Part shown: positions 45,241 to 53,518 of the stretch, piece after piece
Position numbering within the stretch: the stretch's first letter is position 1
How the letters are laid out: each line of letters starts with the position of its first letter
Assembly: GCA_019058515.1 (NCBI GenBank)
Contig: JAHPYY010000176.1
Location: 1-64,000 of the forward strand
Source: Promethearchaeota archaeon
Lineage (GTDB): Archaea; Asgardarchaeota; Lokiarchaeia; Sigynarchaeales; SOKP01
Length of the DNA stretch: 64,000 nucleotides
Direction: 5' to 3'
Notes under the pieces: generated by a model
What the model saw: only the letters and a program-made list of their open reading frames with translations
Told to the model about the DNA's origin: nothing
Databases searched by the model: none
Made by a program: the position numbers and the translations under genes

Positions 45241-45618
45241 TCACATTTTAACTGATATACTAACTGCTGCATTACATACAATCATATTATCAGATATATC
45301 CCCTAGTTCTGGTATTTTTATTCCTTCTGCTATTAAACCTCCATCAACTACTTCTAGGGTTTTTTCACCAAAGGGTACGGCTTTTAAAACTTTTTGTTTA
45401 TTCAAATTATTGGGGAATGGCGCTCCAATCTTATCATGCACCTGCATTCTTACAAGATCTTTTGGTTCTGTTAAACCGCATAATTCAGATAAACCTTGAA
45501 GGCAGTTGTTAGTAATCGCATTTTTTACTGCCTTAATTGCTGCTTTAGTGCAGTCGTTTTCGTGTCCATGTTGATCCACACCCATTCCAATTTGTGTTAT
45601 GAATCTTTTATTTACTAT
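45241..45618 (-). CDS. Lin0512-family protein, ATA start
   Basis: A small conserved protein of unknown function. The signature is IGMGVDQHGHENDCTKAAI, then VKIGAPFPN-like KIGAPFPNNLNKQKV and PFGEKTLEVVDGGL, with a C-terminal NAAVSISV. Homologues have about ten residues before GxGVDxHG, of the type KRxIxxIG; here VNKRFITQIG is encoded upstream of the first ATG (45583-45585) with no ATG, GTG or TTG. A Shine-Dalgarno AGGTGA (45625-45630) lies six bases before ATA (45616-45618), so ATA is the likely start. Starting at the ATG would delete the first beta strand. Confidence 0.82.
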   Translation of the reverse strand: MVNKRFITQIGMGVDQHGHENDCTKAAIKAVKNAITNNCLQGLSELCGLTEPKDLVRMQVHDKIGAPFPNNLNKQKVLKAVPFGEKTLEVVDGGLIAEGIKIPELGDISDNMIVCNAAVSISVKM

Positions 45619-45771
45619 AATTTGTCACCTTAAAATTTAGGAATACATTACGGATTTAGTTATAATTGCTTTATTAAAAGTTTTTATATCTTGAGGATTA
45701 ATACCATTTAAGATACAGTTTTTATGAATCTGAGACATTTTTTGTGAACGAGCAATTACATGTGATAAAAG

Positions 45772-46890
45772 ATGGGAGATAAGACAAAATTGCCCTATGA
45801 AATTAACGAGAAATTTTATCGTCGCTTTGAACAGAAGAACAACATGATTTATCGACGTATGTGGGATAAAACATTACCAACTTTCAGACAAATGTTTGAG
45901 AAAAACATTGAAAAGCATATATCATCTGGTAAGGAAGGTTATTCTCGCATGGATTTTGCCCTAGTCGCCGCAGGTTGGACACTATACGAACTGTTTCCAT
46001 TTGCGTTTTCGTGGGAGAGAAAAGAATTAATTGATGTTGGGTATGGCATTAATTGGATGCGCTCTAAGCATAATATTGAAGATCCAAGGCAATTCTCACA
46101 ATATATAAAAAAAGCTGTGCGATTTTATGGAGCATCAGGCGTTGGGATATCAAGCGTTGATAAGAAATGGGTGTATAAGTCAGGTTTTGTAAGACCAGAG
46201 CATACAAGTGAAGCGGAAGCAAAAGCAGATGTGAGAGAAGGACGAAATCTTCAGACAATATTAGAAACTCCTATCGATTTGCCCGAGGGGGTTGATAAAG
46301 CAATTGTTATGACAGTCGAAATGGATCAAGACGCAATTTCCACGGCACCTGCGCAACCATCCGCTGCAGCTACCGCCTTAGGATACTCTAAAATGGCATT
46401 TTTAATATCCTGCGTTGGCGAATTCATAAGAAATCTAGGTTATCGAGCAATACAGTGTGGAAACGACACAGCTCTTAGTATTCCACTTGCTGTAGATTCC
46501 GGACTAGGTGCCTTAGGAAGAAATGGTTTGCTTATTACTCCAGAATTTGGTCCCAGAGTTAGAATATGTAAAATATTTACGGATATGCCGTTAATCGCTG
46601 ACTCTTCGAATATTGAATTTATTGAGAGAGTGAGAGATACATGCAAAAACTGTTATAAATGCGCCGAAGCTTGCGAAACAGAAGCCTTAAGTTTTGAAGA
46701 AGAACCAAACTTTAACGCCATAAATATTTCAAATAATGGGGGAGTGAGAAAATATTATGTCGATGCTGAGAAGTGCTTTGAATTTTGGATTGAAAATAGT
46801 AGTGATTGTGGCAATTGCATTGCAGTATGTCCGTTTTCGAATATTAAAGAATACAAAACTCCAAATGAATTTTGGAGCTTATCTGACTAA
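45772..46890 (+). CDS. Reductive dehalogenase-type corrinoid Fe-S protein, cytosolic
   Basis: A 372-residue protein. The central VDSGLGALGRNGLLITPEFG and the stretch RVRICKIFTDMPLIAD match the cobalamin-binding domain of reductive dehalogenases, followed by the two ferredoxin motifs CKNCYKCAEACE and CGNCIAVCPFSN and the KYYVDAEKCFEFW segment typical of the family. These enzymes remove halogens with a B12 cofactor; the relative QueG reduces epoxyqueuosine, but lacks this exact layout. There is no Tat signal, so it is cytosolic, like catabolic or non-respiratory members. No membrane anchor subunit is adjacent. Function as a dehalogenase is inference. Confidence 0.82.
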   Translation: MGDKTKLPYEINEKFYRRFEQKNNMIYRRMWDKTLPTFRQMFEKNIEKHISSGKEGYSRMDFALVAAGWTLYELFPFAFSWERKELIDVGYGINWMRSKHNIEDPRQFSQYIKKAVRFYGASGVGISSVDKKWVYKSGFVRPEHTSEAEAKADVREGRNLQTILETPIDLPEGVDKAIVMTVEMDQDAISTAPAQPSAAATALGYSKMAFLISCVGEFIRNLGYRAIQCGNDTALSIPLAVDSGLGALGRNGLLITPEFGPRVRICKIFTDMPLIADSSNIEFIERVRDTCKNCYKCAEACETEALSFEEEPNFNAINISNNGGVRKYYVDAEKCFEFWIENSSDCGNCIAVCPFSNIKEYKTPNEFWSLSD

Positions 46891-47192
46891 TTTTCATAGA
46901 TTTAGGGAACTCTTCTTTTTCTATTTAATTACGCTGTATAGGTTTCTCTATAAACTTTTAGTCGTTTAGAATTTATTGTATATAAATTTATAGAAAGAAA
47001 TATATTTTGATAACTTAATTAGCTTTAATTATCAAATTATTTTTTTCATTATTAAGCATTTAAATCAAAAATTCAAATACGAAGATTTATATAATTTATT
47101 TCTCTCTGAATTATAGGAATATATGTAAATATATTCTTTTCTATGAAAAAATATAATAAAAAAAATATAAAGGAATAGAGAAAAAAAATAAA
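46891..47192. other. AT-rich intergenic region
   Basis: About 300 AT-rich bases with several TATA-like stretches (for example TATATTTT and GAATATATG), containing the promoter of the SPFH gene. No gene or RNA feature seen. Confidence 0.4.
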
Positions 47193-48350
47193 ATGGAATT
47201 TATTGCGTTAGGCATAGGATTAGGTGTCTTGGCTGTGATCTTATACTTAATCTTCTATTTTAAGACGAATGTGGTTGTTCCTTTAGACCAATGCCATGTA
47301 ATCTCAAAGGGGGGCAATATTATCATATACAACGGAAAAGGGCGTTATAGGTTCATAAAATTCTTTCACAGCAGGAAAATTATTCCGAAAGTAGTTTTAG
47401 ATATTGAACCAGGGTTATTTTACTTACACGATATTGACAATTTACCTTTTGGTGTGGAAATCTCAATCAAGGTCAAGGTTACAGACTACAAAATAGCGGC
47501 CGCAATATTACAAAATATAAATCTTGAGTCCGTTAGAAAGATTGTAGAAGACACAGCATTAAGTGCGACCAGATCGGTGACAATGTCAAATTCGATATAC
47601 GAAATTATGAAAGATCGTGAAAAGATCGAAAAAAATGTCTATAAAATGGTTGAAGAAGCACTCGCAAAGCTTGGAATTTCCGCTATAATCTTTGATATTA
47701 AAGACATTCGGGATATCGAGGGTGGTAATGTCATTAGTTCTTTAGAAAGAGTAAAATCAGCGGAATTAGAAAGAAATGCTCGTATATCAGAAGCGGAACA
47801 TCTTAGTAAAGCAAAAGAAGTCGAATTAGAGAGAAAATCCGAACTTACAAAAAAGGAAATGATACTTAAGCAGGAAGAGATGAAAGTAAAAGAACTTGAA
47901 AACATCAGACAAGCGGAAATTGACAAGAAAAGAAAACTATTAGAAGCGGAAACCAAAGCTGAAGAAGTAAGAAAAGCCGCAGAAGCACAAGCAGAGGCAG
48001 TTAAGCGAGAGGCAGAAGCGAAAGCAGAAGCAATAAAAAAGCAAGGATTAGCAGAAGTAGAAATATTAGAGAGGAAATCAGACGCTCTTAAAGCAGGAAC
48101 CGTGACTGCTCAACTTCAGTTGCTAGAGAAGTTATGTGACGCCCAAGTTCAGTCAGCTGAAAAAATTGCTTCCGCTTTAGGAAAGAACAACAAGATAATG
48201 TATCTTCCTTCAAACGGAAATGGCAGCGATAACTTAATATCCAGTTTAGTTCCTAAACTAGGAGGACTCGTACAATCAGGTGTAATTTCAGAGTTTTTAA
48301 AAGAATTAACCGGTAAATCGATGGCAAAATTAGTGCATAAGGATAAGTAA
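47193..48350 (+). CDS. SPFH/band 7 (flotillin-like) protein
   Basis: A 385-residue protein with an N-terminal membrane helix (ALGIGLGVLAVILYLIFYF), an SPFH/PHB domain (about residues 25-190: ILDIKDIRDIEGG-type end IIFDIKDIRDI), and a long Ala/Glu/Lys-rich coiled coil (195-300, AEAQAEAVKREAEAKAEAIKKQG), ending in a Gly/Ser segment. This is the flotillin architecture. Flotillin-like proteins oligomerise on membranes and organise lipid domains or membrane curvature. The next gene is 18 bases downstream and encodes an ESCRT-II-like protein, suggesting a joint membrane-remodelling role. Confidence 0.88.
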   Translation: MEFIALGIGLGVLAVILYLIFYFKTNVVVPLDQCHVISKGGNIIIYNGKGRYRFIKFFHSRKIIPKVVLDIEPGLFYLHDIDNLPFGVEISIKVKVTDYKIAAAILQNINLESVRKIVEDTALSATRSVTMSNSIYEIMKDREKIEKNVYKMVEEALAKLGISAIIFDIKDIRDIEGGNVISSLERVKSAELERNARISEAEHLSKAKEVELERKSELTKKEMILKQEEMKVKELENIRQAEIDKKRKLLEAETKAEEVRKAAEAQAEAVKREAEAKAEAIKKQGLAEVEILERKSDALKAGTVTAQLQLLEKLCDAQVQSAEKIASALGKNNKIMYLPSNGNGSDNLISSLVPKLGGLVQSGVISEFLKELTGKSMAKLVHKDK

Positions 48351-48368
48351 TAATGAGAAGCGTACATC

Positions 48369-49022
48369 ATGGCTAAAATTCCTAAGGGAACCATTGTAAA
48401 AGTAGATTTATGGAATTCCAGTAAAGACGAAGGTTTAATCAAATATGTCACCGATACCTTAGAACTTGTAAGAGCTCGCAGTAAATTCAGCTTAGATAAG
48501 GGCGATCTAGCCATAGTTACGGAATCTAACCAGAGTTTTTTAAATGTAATTCCTAAAAATCGTTTTACAGATGTCGTGGAAAAATGGCACAGTTCAAGGC
48601 GAGTAAACAAGAAGAACCTTATTAATTTGGTGTATGTTCTCTTAAAAGAAAGAGTCAACAGTAATGGAGGTATCCTACTATTAAATGATCTATGGGAAAT
48701 TATTGCTGAAACGCCATTAAAGGAAGTTTTAACCAGACAACAAATGACAAAATATATCGATTCTAAAAATGCTCATTTCGATATTTTGGATAAAAATGAT
48801 GTTGTTTATATCTCTTTAAAGCCAGAAGAATGCGATTTTGACGAAATATCATTTTTAAAGTATACTGCAGATTTTCCTTACATAACTCGAAACATGATAA
48901 AAATGGATTTAAAGTGGTCAAACATCAGAATAAACCGGATGGTCGACTACCTGAAGCGCAAAGGATTATGCCGTGAAGTTGAGAAATTGCCTGAAGGAAA
49001 ATTATTATTTATTCAAAAATAA
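48369..49022 (+). CDS. Tandem winged-helix protein, ESCRT-II Vps22/EAP30-like
   Basis: A 217-residue protein: an N-terminal beta-rich part (1-60), a helix (82-97), and two winged helices (about 98-150 and 155-217). The helix plus NLINLVYVLLKERV, then NGGILLLNDL, fits the start of the EAP30 domain, where human SNF8 has NGGLITLEEL. In the second winged helix the spacing Y-x-T-x3-IK-x2-L-x-W-x3-R-x7-L-x3-GL (residues 171-200) is the same as in SNF8 as I remember it. EAP30 proteins (Vps22, Vps36) form the core of ESCRT-II, which recruits ESCRT-III to membranes, and Asgards are known to encode ESCRT-II. It is co-transcribed with the SPFH gene. A general archaeal DNA-binding winged-helix protein is the alternative. 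Confidence 0.6.
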   Translation: MAKIPKGTIVKVDLWNSSKDEGLIKYVTDTLELVRARSKFSLDKGDLAIVTESNQSFLNVIPKNRFTDVVEKWHSSRRVNKKNLINLVYVLLKERVNSNGGILLLNDLWEIIAETPLKEVLTRQQMTKYIDSKNAHFDILDKNDVVYISLKPEECDFDEISFLKYTADFPYITRNMIKMDLKWSNIRINRMVDYLKRKGLCREVEKLPEGKLLFIQK

Positions 49023-49057
49023 TGATTTTTTTTTATTTTTACTCTTTTTTTTTAATT
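49023..49057 (+). terminator. T-rich terminator
   Basis: Two long T runs (GATTTTTTTTTATTTTTACT, then CTTTTTTTTTAATTTA) start right after the stop of the ESCRT-II-like gene and probably end the SPFH operon. Confidence 0.5.
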
Positions 49058-49234
49058 TAGACTTATTGTTATTTAATTTCTTTTTACGAAAGTTTAGTGT
49101 CATAAATAAATCAAATTGAATTTAGTATGAAATTAGATTCTTCAATGAAATCCGCAAATAACGATAAATTTTTGAGGTATACTTAATAATTTTGCAAGAT
49201 TGATTAATCTTTATTGAATTTAGCTAGTATTTCC

Positions 49235-50950
49235 ATGCAATTAATAGATAAAAAAACTATCGCAAATCATTTATCTAGGTATATTCCCTATTTAGAATTA
49301 GAAGAAATAGAGAAGATTATTGAAATCCCTCCATTGGATATTAACTTTTCGTACGCTTTCCCTGTTTTTAGGTTAGCGAAATTTGAAAAAAAATCTCCAA
49401 ACGACATATCTAAAGAAATAAAGGCAAAATTCGATCTACCATCTTTCCTCACTAATACAGAAGCCGCTGGACCTTATATTAATATTCAAGTTGACCCGAA
49501 AGTAATATTGAGCAATGTTTTTGAACTTAAAATTGATTACGGCAGAATAAAAAAAAAGTTCAGTGAGGGAGCCTATAAATCTGAAAGAATTGTAGTGGAA
49601 TATCCCGCACCAAATACTAATAAACCATTGCATTTCGGACACATTCGTAATATGCTTCTTGGGCGTACTACATCTAATTTACTGCAATATTTAGGACATA
49701 AGGTATTTCAGGTTAATATGTATAACGACAGGGGCATTCACATATGCAAATCAATGCTAGCATATAAAAAATGGGGAAACAACAAGCAACCTAGAGTAAA
49801 ACCCGATCACTTCGTTGGGGATTTTTACGTATTATTTTCAAAAGAAGTCGAGAAAGACAAAAACTTAGAAGAAGAAGCTTTAATGTTACTGAAAAACTGG
49901 GAACATAACGAGCCTGAGGTAAGGAAACTGTGGAAAAAAATGAGAGATTGGGTTTTAGAGGGATTCCAATTGACCTATGATAAATTAGGAATAACACACG
50001 ATAAAGATTATTTCGAATCAGAGTACTATTTAGAAGGGAAGAAAAAAATATTAGAAGGATTAGACAAAGGTATATTCGAAAAACGCGAGGATGGGGCTAT
50101 TGTCGCAAGGTTAAGAGACAAATTTAACCTACCAGATAAAGTGTTATTGAGAAGCGATGGGACTTCAATTTACATCACTCAGGACATGTATCTTGCGTAC
50201 TTGAAAAAGAAAGATTACGACTACGATAGATCTATTTATGTAGTTGGAGATGCGCAAGACCTTTATTTCAAACAGCTCTTTACGATATTAGACCTAATAG
50301 GGTTTAAAGAAGATAAGTTTCACTTTTCTTACGGCATGATTTCCCTACCAGAAGGGAAAATGAAGAGTAGAGAAGGAATTGTAGTAGATGCTGACGATGT
50401 AATAGCGGATATGGAACAACTTGCTTTAAAAGAAGTAGAAAAGAGATATCCAGAGCTTTCAGATCAAGAGAAGACATATCGAGCGCACATTATAGGAATG
50501 GCGGCCTTAAAATTCTTTATTCTCAAAATTAATCCCAAATCCGCTTTTGTATTCAACCCAAAAGAAAGTATTTCATTTGAAGGGGAAACGGGTCCTTATG
50601 TTCAATACTGTTACTCTAGAATAGAATCAATTATTTCAAAATCCCAAGAGACTGTTGATTTAGAGATAGATTGGGACTTGCTAACATACGATGTTGAACT
50701 AAAATTAATTAACCAATTGCTATATTTTCCCGAAATAATGGAAAGTGCAGCAGAAACCTACAACTTGCATTTAATTCCTCAATACTTATTGACACTTTGT
50801 CAAGTCTTTAATTCGTTTTACTCGTCTTGCCAGGTAATTTCAGATGATAAAAAGTTGGAAAAAGCGCGATTGCTCTTAATTAAATGCGTCCAAATTGTAA
50901 TAGAAATTGGCTGCAAAATTTTAGGAATAGAAGTTTTGGAGAAAATGTGA
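49235..50950 (+). CDS. argS: Arginyl-tRNA synthetase
   Basis: A class I synthetase of 571 residues that charges tRNA-Arg. The N-terminal additional domain (about 1-105) is followed by the HIGH motif region EYPAPNTNKPLHFGHIRNML, the Rossmann fold, the ArgRS form of the KMSKS loop (SLPEGKMKSREGIVVDADDV), and the DALR anticodon-binding domain beginning at FEGETGPYVQYCYSRI. All parts are complete. I take ATG 49235; a TTG at 49214 would add seven residues. The ureohydrolase gene begins 18 bases after its stop, so an operon is likely. Confidence 0.95.
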   Translation: MQLIDKKTIANHLSRYIPYLELEEIEKIIEIPPLDINFSYAFPVFRLAKFEKKSPNDISKEIKAKFDLPSFLTNTEAAGPYINIQVDPKVILSNVFELKIDYGRIKKKFSEGAYKSERIVVEYPAPNTNKPLHFGHIRNMLLGRTTSNLLQYLGHKVFQVNMYNDRGIHICKSMLAYKKWGNNKQPRVKPDHFVGDFYVLFSKEVEKDKNLEEEALMLLKNWEHNEPEVRKLWKKMRDWVLEGFQLTYDKLGITHDKDYFESEYYLEGKKKILEGLDKGIFEKREDGAIVARLRDKFNLPDKVLLRSDGTSIYITQDMYLAYLKKKDYDYDRSIYVVGDAQDLYFKQLFTILDLIGFKEDKFHFSYGMISLPEGKMKSREGIVVDADDVIADMEQLALKEVEKRYPELSDQEKTYRAHIIGMAALKFFILKINPKSAFVFNPKESISFEGETGPYVQYCYSRIESIISKSQETVDLEIDWDLLTYDVELKLINQLLYFPEIMESAAETYNLHLIPQYLLTLCQVFNSFYSSCQVISDDKKLEKARLLLIKCVQIVIEIGCKILGIEVLEKM

Positions 50951-50968
50951 GTAAAGAGGTGTACTAAA

Positions 50969-51880
50969 ATACCAGATTTTTTTGATTTCGGAGTAAGCAT
51001 AAATGAAAATATTAAATTCGTAGTCTTTGGAATTCCATGGGACTATTTAACCTCTATTAGTGAACCTAACTCGGCGCTAGCCCCCGAAAGAATTAGGCAA
51101 GTTACGGAAAACATAGCATTAACTACTGAGATGGGACACGAGATTCCTAAGTTAAAAGTCGTAGACCTGGGAGATGTCGAAATTGTTGATTCTGACATAG
51201 ATAACAACTTAAAAGAGATTAAGAAGTTCGTCAGGGAAATTTATTCTCAAAAGAAGGATATCATACCCGTAATGATTGGAGGAGATCATTTTTGCAGTTA
51301 TCCCGTGGTAAAAGTGTTTTTCGAAAGGTATCAGGACACTTCAGATATTGGAGTGCTAATTTTTGATGCGCATTTAGATCTTTACAACGAGTGGGATAAA
51401 GGCATCTACTCACACGCGACCGTTACACATAGAATTTACGATCTAAAGGAAATTGCCGACAAAAATCTATTAATTGTCGGTACTCGAGATGTGGATATCC
51501 CAGAAAAGAAAATTGCTGAAATAGAAAAAATATCTTACATCCCTGCTTTTGAGTTAAGTGAAGTTGGTTTGGAAGAATTTACAAACAAGATTATCAAATA
51601 TTTCTCCGATTCTAATGTTAAAAAGTTGTATGTGTCGATCGATATTGACATTTTTGACCCTTCAGTCGCCCCCGGAACGGGATTTCCAATACCAGGAGGT
51701 TTAACTTATCGAGAAATGTGGAAGATCTTGAAAGAAATCGCGAAGAAGTTTGAAGTGCTAGCGTTTGATTTGGTAGAGGTGGCTCCAAATTTGGATATAG
51801 CTAACAATCTAACCTCTAACTTAGCAGCTAAATTAATTATTGAATTCATAAGCTTCATATCTGAAAGGAAATCTATTTAA
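50969..51880 (+). CDS. Agmatinase/arginase-family ureohydrolase, ATA start
   Basis: Metal-binding motifs: GGDHFCSYP, FDAHLDLYNEW and SIDIDIFDPSVAPGTGFP, the full di-manganese signature of arginase, agmatinase and formiminoglutamase. The ordinary first ATG (51131) would remove the first 54 residues, which include the conserved strand KFVVFGIPWDY and the PNSALAPERIRQV helix. In frame upstream there is no ATG, GTG or TTG back to the argS stop; ATA at 50969 follows the Shine-Dalgarno GAGGTG by seven bases and gives a 303-residue protein of normal length. It directly precedes (two bases) a deoxyhypusine synthase-like gene. In haloarchaea such a ureohydrolase converts agmatine-modified aIF5A to deoxyhypusine; that role is likely here. 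Confidence 0.88.
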   Translation: MPDFFDFGVSINENIKFVVFGIPWDYLTSISEPNSALAPERIRQVTENIALTTEMGHEIPKLKVVDLGDVEIVDSDIDNNLKEIKKFVREIYSQKKDIIPVMIGGDHFCSYPVVKVFFERYQDTSDIGVLIFDAHLDLYNEWDKGIYSHATVTHRIYDLKEIADKNLLIVGTRDVDIPEKKIAEIEKISYIPAFELSEVGLEEFTNKIIKYFSDSNVKKLYVSIDIDIFDPSVAPGTGFPIPGGLTYREMWKILKEIAKKFEVLAFDLVEVAPNLDIANNLTSNLAAKLIIEFISFISERKSI

Positions 51881-51882
51881 AA

Positions 51883-52824
51883 ATGAATGAAGATAATTTT
51901 AAAGATCGCCTTAAGGCTGTAGACCAGATCAAAGTGAGGAAAGACTCTACTATCGTTTCAATAATCGAAGCGTTAAAAAACACGGGATTTAACGGTAAGA
52001 GATTCGCTTATGCTTGCGAAATATACAAGGAAATGATTGCAGATCATAAGTGCGTTAAGTTTTTCAGCTTGGCAGGAGCAATGGTTCCTTCTGGTATGCA
52101 GACAATTATTCGCGATTTTATTCAAGAGGGATATGTAGACGTGTTAATTACAACCGGGGCAAATATTACCCACGATGTAGCAGAGTGCTTAGGTTATCAC
52201 CATTTACAGGGGGATATGAGCCTTTCAGAGATTGACGATGCTGAATTACTTCAAGAATCTCTAAACCGCATTTATGACGTTTTTCTACCTAATCAAGTCT
52301 ACGAGGGTATTGAAGATTTTATTTCAAGCTTAGATTTCCCCTCAATGGAATTAAGCGTAAGTGAATTCTTACATTTTCTTGGAGAACACCTTCCAGATCA
52401 TCCTTCGTCGATTCTAAAGGTGTGTTATCGAAAAACCATCCCAATATTCTGTCCTGCGTTTACTGATTCTGGATTAGCGCTCCAAATCGGATTTCATCAC
52501 AGAAACATTAATTTAAATCACTTCAAAGACATGTTAGAACTGGTGGATAAAGCTTGGGACGCTAAAAAGGCAGGGGTTGTAATCATAGGGGGTGGTGTTC
52601 CGAAAAATTTCATATTTCAGTCATTGCAATTTTGTCCTACCTCGGCAAGTTACGCCATTCAAATTACAATGGATCGGCCTGAACCAGGGGGACTAAGTGG
52701 AGCCACCTTAAACGAGGCAATTTCATGGGGAAAAGTCAACAAAGAAGCGAAATATTCAACGGTTATTGTTGACGCAACAATCGCGTTACCGTTAATATTA
52801 TGGTATCTAAAAAACTCGCTTTAA
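51883..52824 (+). CDS. dys: Deoxyhypusine synthase-like protein
   Basis: A 313-residue DHS-family protein: FFSLAGAMVPSGMQ, LITTGANITHDVAE, CPAFTDSGLALQIGFHH, VIIGGGVPKNFIFQ (the conserved GGGVPK region with the catalytic-lysine neighbourhood) and the end STVIVDATIALPLI. DHS attaches the aminobutyl group of spermidine, or in some archaea agmatine, to a lysine of aIF5A. In the usual enzyme GGGVPKHH is followed by N; here it is GGGVPKNF, so activity should be checked. It is the third gene of an argS-ureohydrolase-dys operon, which fits the agmatine route of hypusination. Confidence 0.9.
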   Translation: MNEDNFKDRLKAVDQIKVRKDSTIVSIIEALKNTGFNGKRFAYACEIYKEMIADHKCVKFFSLAGAMVPSGMQTIIRDFIQEGYVDVLITTGANITHDVAECLGYHHLQGDMSLSEIDDAELLQESLNRIYDVFLPNQVYEGIEDFISSLDFPSMELSVSEFLHFLGEHLPDHPSSILKVCYRKTIPIFCPAFTDSGLALQIGFHHRNINLNHFKDMLELVDKAWDAKKAGVVIIGGGVPKNFIFQSLQFCPTSASYAIQITMDRPEPGGLSGATLNEAISWGKVNKEAKYSTVIVDATIALPLILWYLKNSL

Positions 52825-52905
52825 CTATTTACGCTAGAAAGCTCTTGATTTAAATAATTCTATTTAAAGATCTAGTATCCTTATTGTCTATTATTTAAGT
52901 ATATC

Positions 52906-53190
52906 ATGATATTAAAGGTAAAGATCAAGTATTCCAAAAGGAAAGGTAGCAGAAAGATGGTTATTTGGGTGTCTAAATCCAATGAAATCATTAGCGATGT
53001 AAAGCAACTTTTAGAGTTTTTCGGCGAAAAGATTAAAGCTTTGGAAACAAGAAGGATTAAACCCTATTACAAATTAACCTCTAATAATCCTGCTTTATTA
53101 TTATCCTTTCTCTCAGCCCTCCAAGACATGTTTCCAGAAATTTATTTTGACACTTCTCTTGAGGAATCAGTCAATTTAAAAACGGAATGA
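52906..53190 (+). CDS. Small hypothetical protein
   Basis: A 94-residue protein, basic in the first half (KIKYSKRKGSRK) and acidic toward the end. It has an alternating strand-helix pattern (KMVIWVSKSNEIISDVKQLLEFFG) that could be a ferredoxin-like small fold. It lies between the deoxyhypusine synthase gene and tRNA-Pro. No family recognised. Confidence 0.5.
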   Translation: MILKVKIKYSKRKGSRKMVIWVSKSNEIISDVKQLLEFFGEKIKALETRRIKPYYKLTSNNPALLLSFLSALQDMFPEIYFDTSLEESVNLKTE

Positions 53191-53226
53191 AGCAGAGTTA
53201 TTCGAGAAAAAGATAGAATACAAAAA

Positions 53227-53329
53227 TGGGAGGGACGGGATTCGAACCCGCGGCCCCTTGGTCCCAAACCAAGATTCATGCTACAGAGAAATTCTCCATA
53301 GGTATCATACCAGGCTAGACCACCCTCCC
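53227..53329 (-). tRNA. tRNA-Pro(UGG) with an intron between D-arm and anticodon arm
   Basis: On the minus strand the acceptor GGGAGGG pairs with CCCTCCC plus discriminator A. The T arm is GCGGG-TTCGAAT-CCCGT, the variable loop GGGCC, and the anticodon arm CTTGG-TTTGGGA-CCAAG, anticodon TGG (Pro). The gene is 103 bases, 27 more than a mature tRNA; the surplus (53274-53300) sits between position 26 and 27, not at the usual 37/38. CCA is not encoded. The D-arm has one mismatch. Confidence 0.9.
53274..53300 (-). other. Non-canonical tRNA intron, 27 bases
   Basis: The intron of tRNA-Pro. On the minus strand it begins TATGGAGA-ATT-TCTCTGTA, an 8-pair stem (two G-T pairs) with a three-base loop, followed by GCATGAAT. 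The junction may slide by one base because a C flanks both sides. Archaeal splicing endonuclease needs a bulge-helix-bulge at the ends, which I could only partly fit. Confidence 0.65.
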
Positions 53330-53518
53330 ATATTGGATGGAGGAAAACAATAGTAGTAAAGTTACAACAGTTCTTAATTTCTACACGATATTAAATAATA
53401 ATAACAAAAAATCATTTTTCCAATTTTAACTTTTATATTTGGAGCAAACAGAATAGCTCTTAATTATTATATAAGAACAAGGATTAAGTAAGCGTAAGAG
53501 CTTTACTTTTTCAGCAAC

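Noticed and set aside
45772..46890. Epoxyqueuosine reductase (QueG)
   Set aside because: The long LGRNGLLITPEFG region and the spacing of the ferredoxin motifs fit reductive dehalogenases better.
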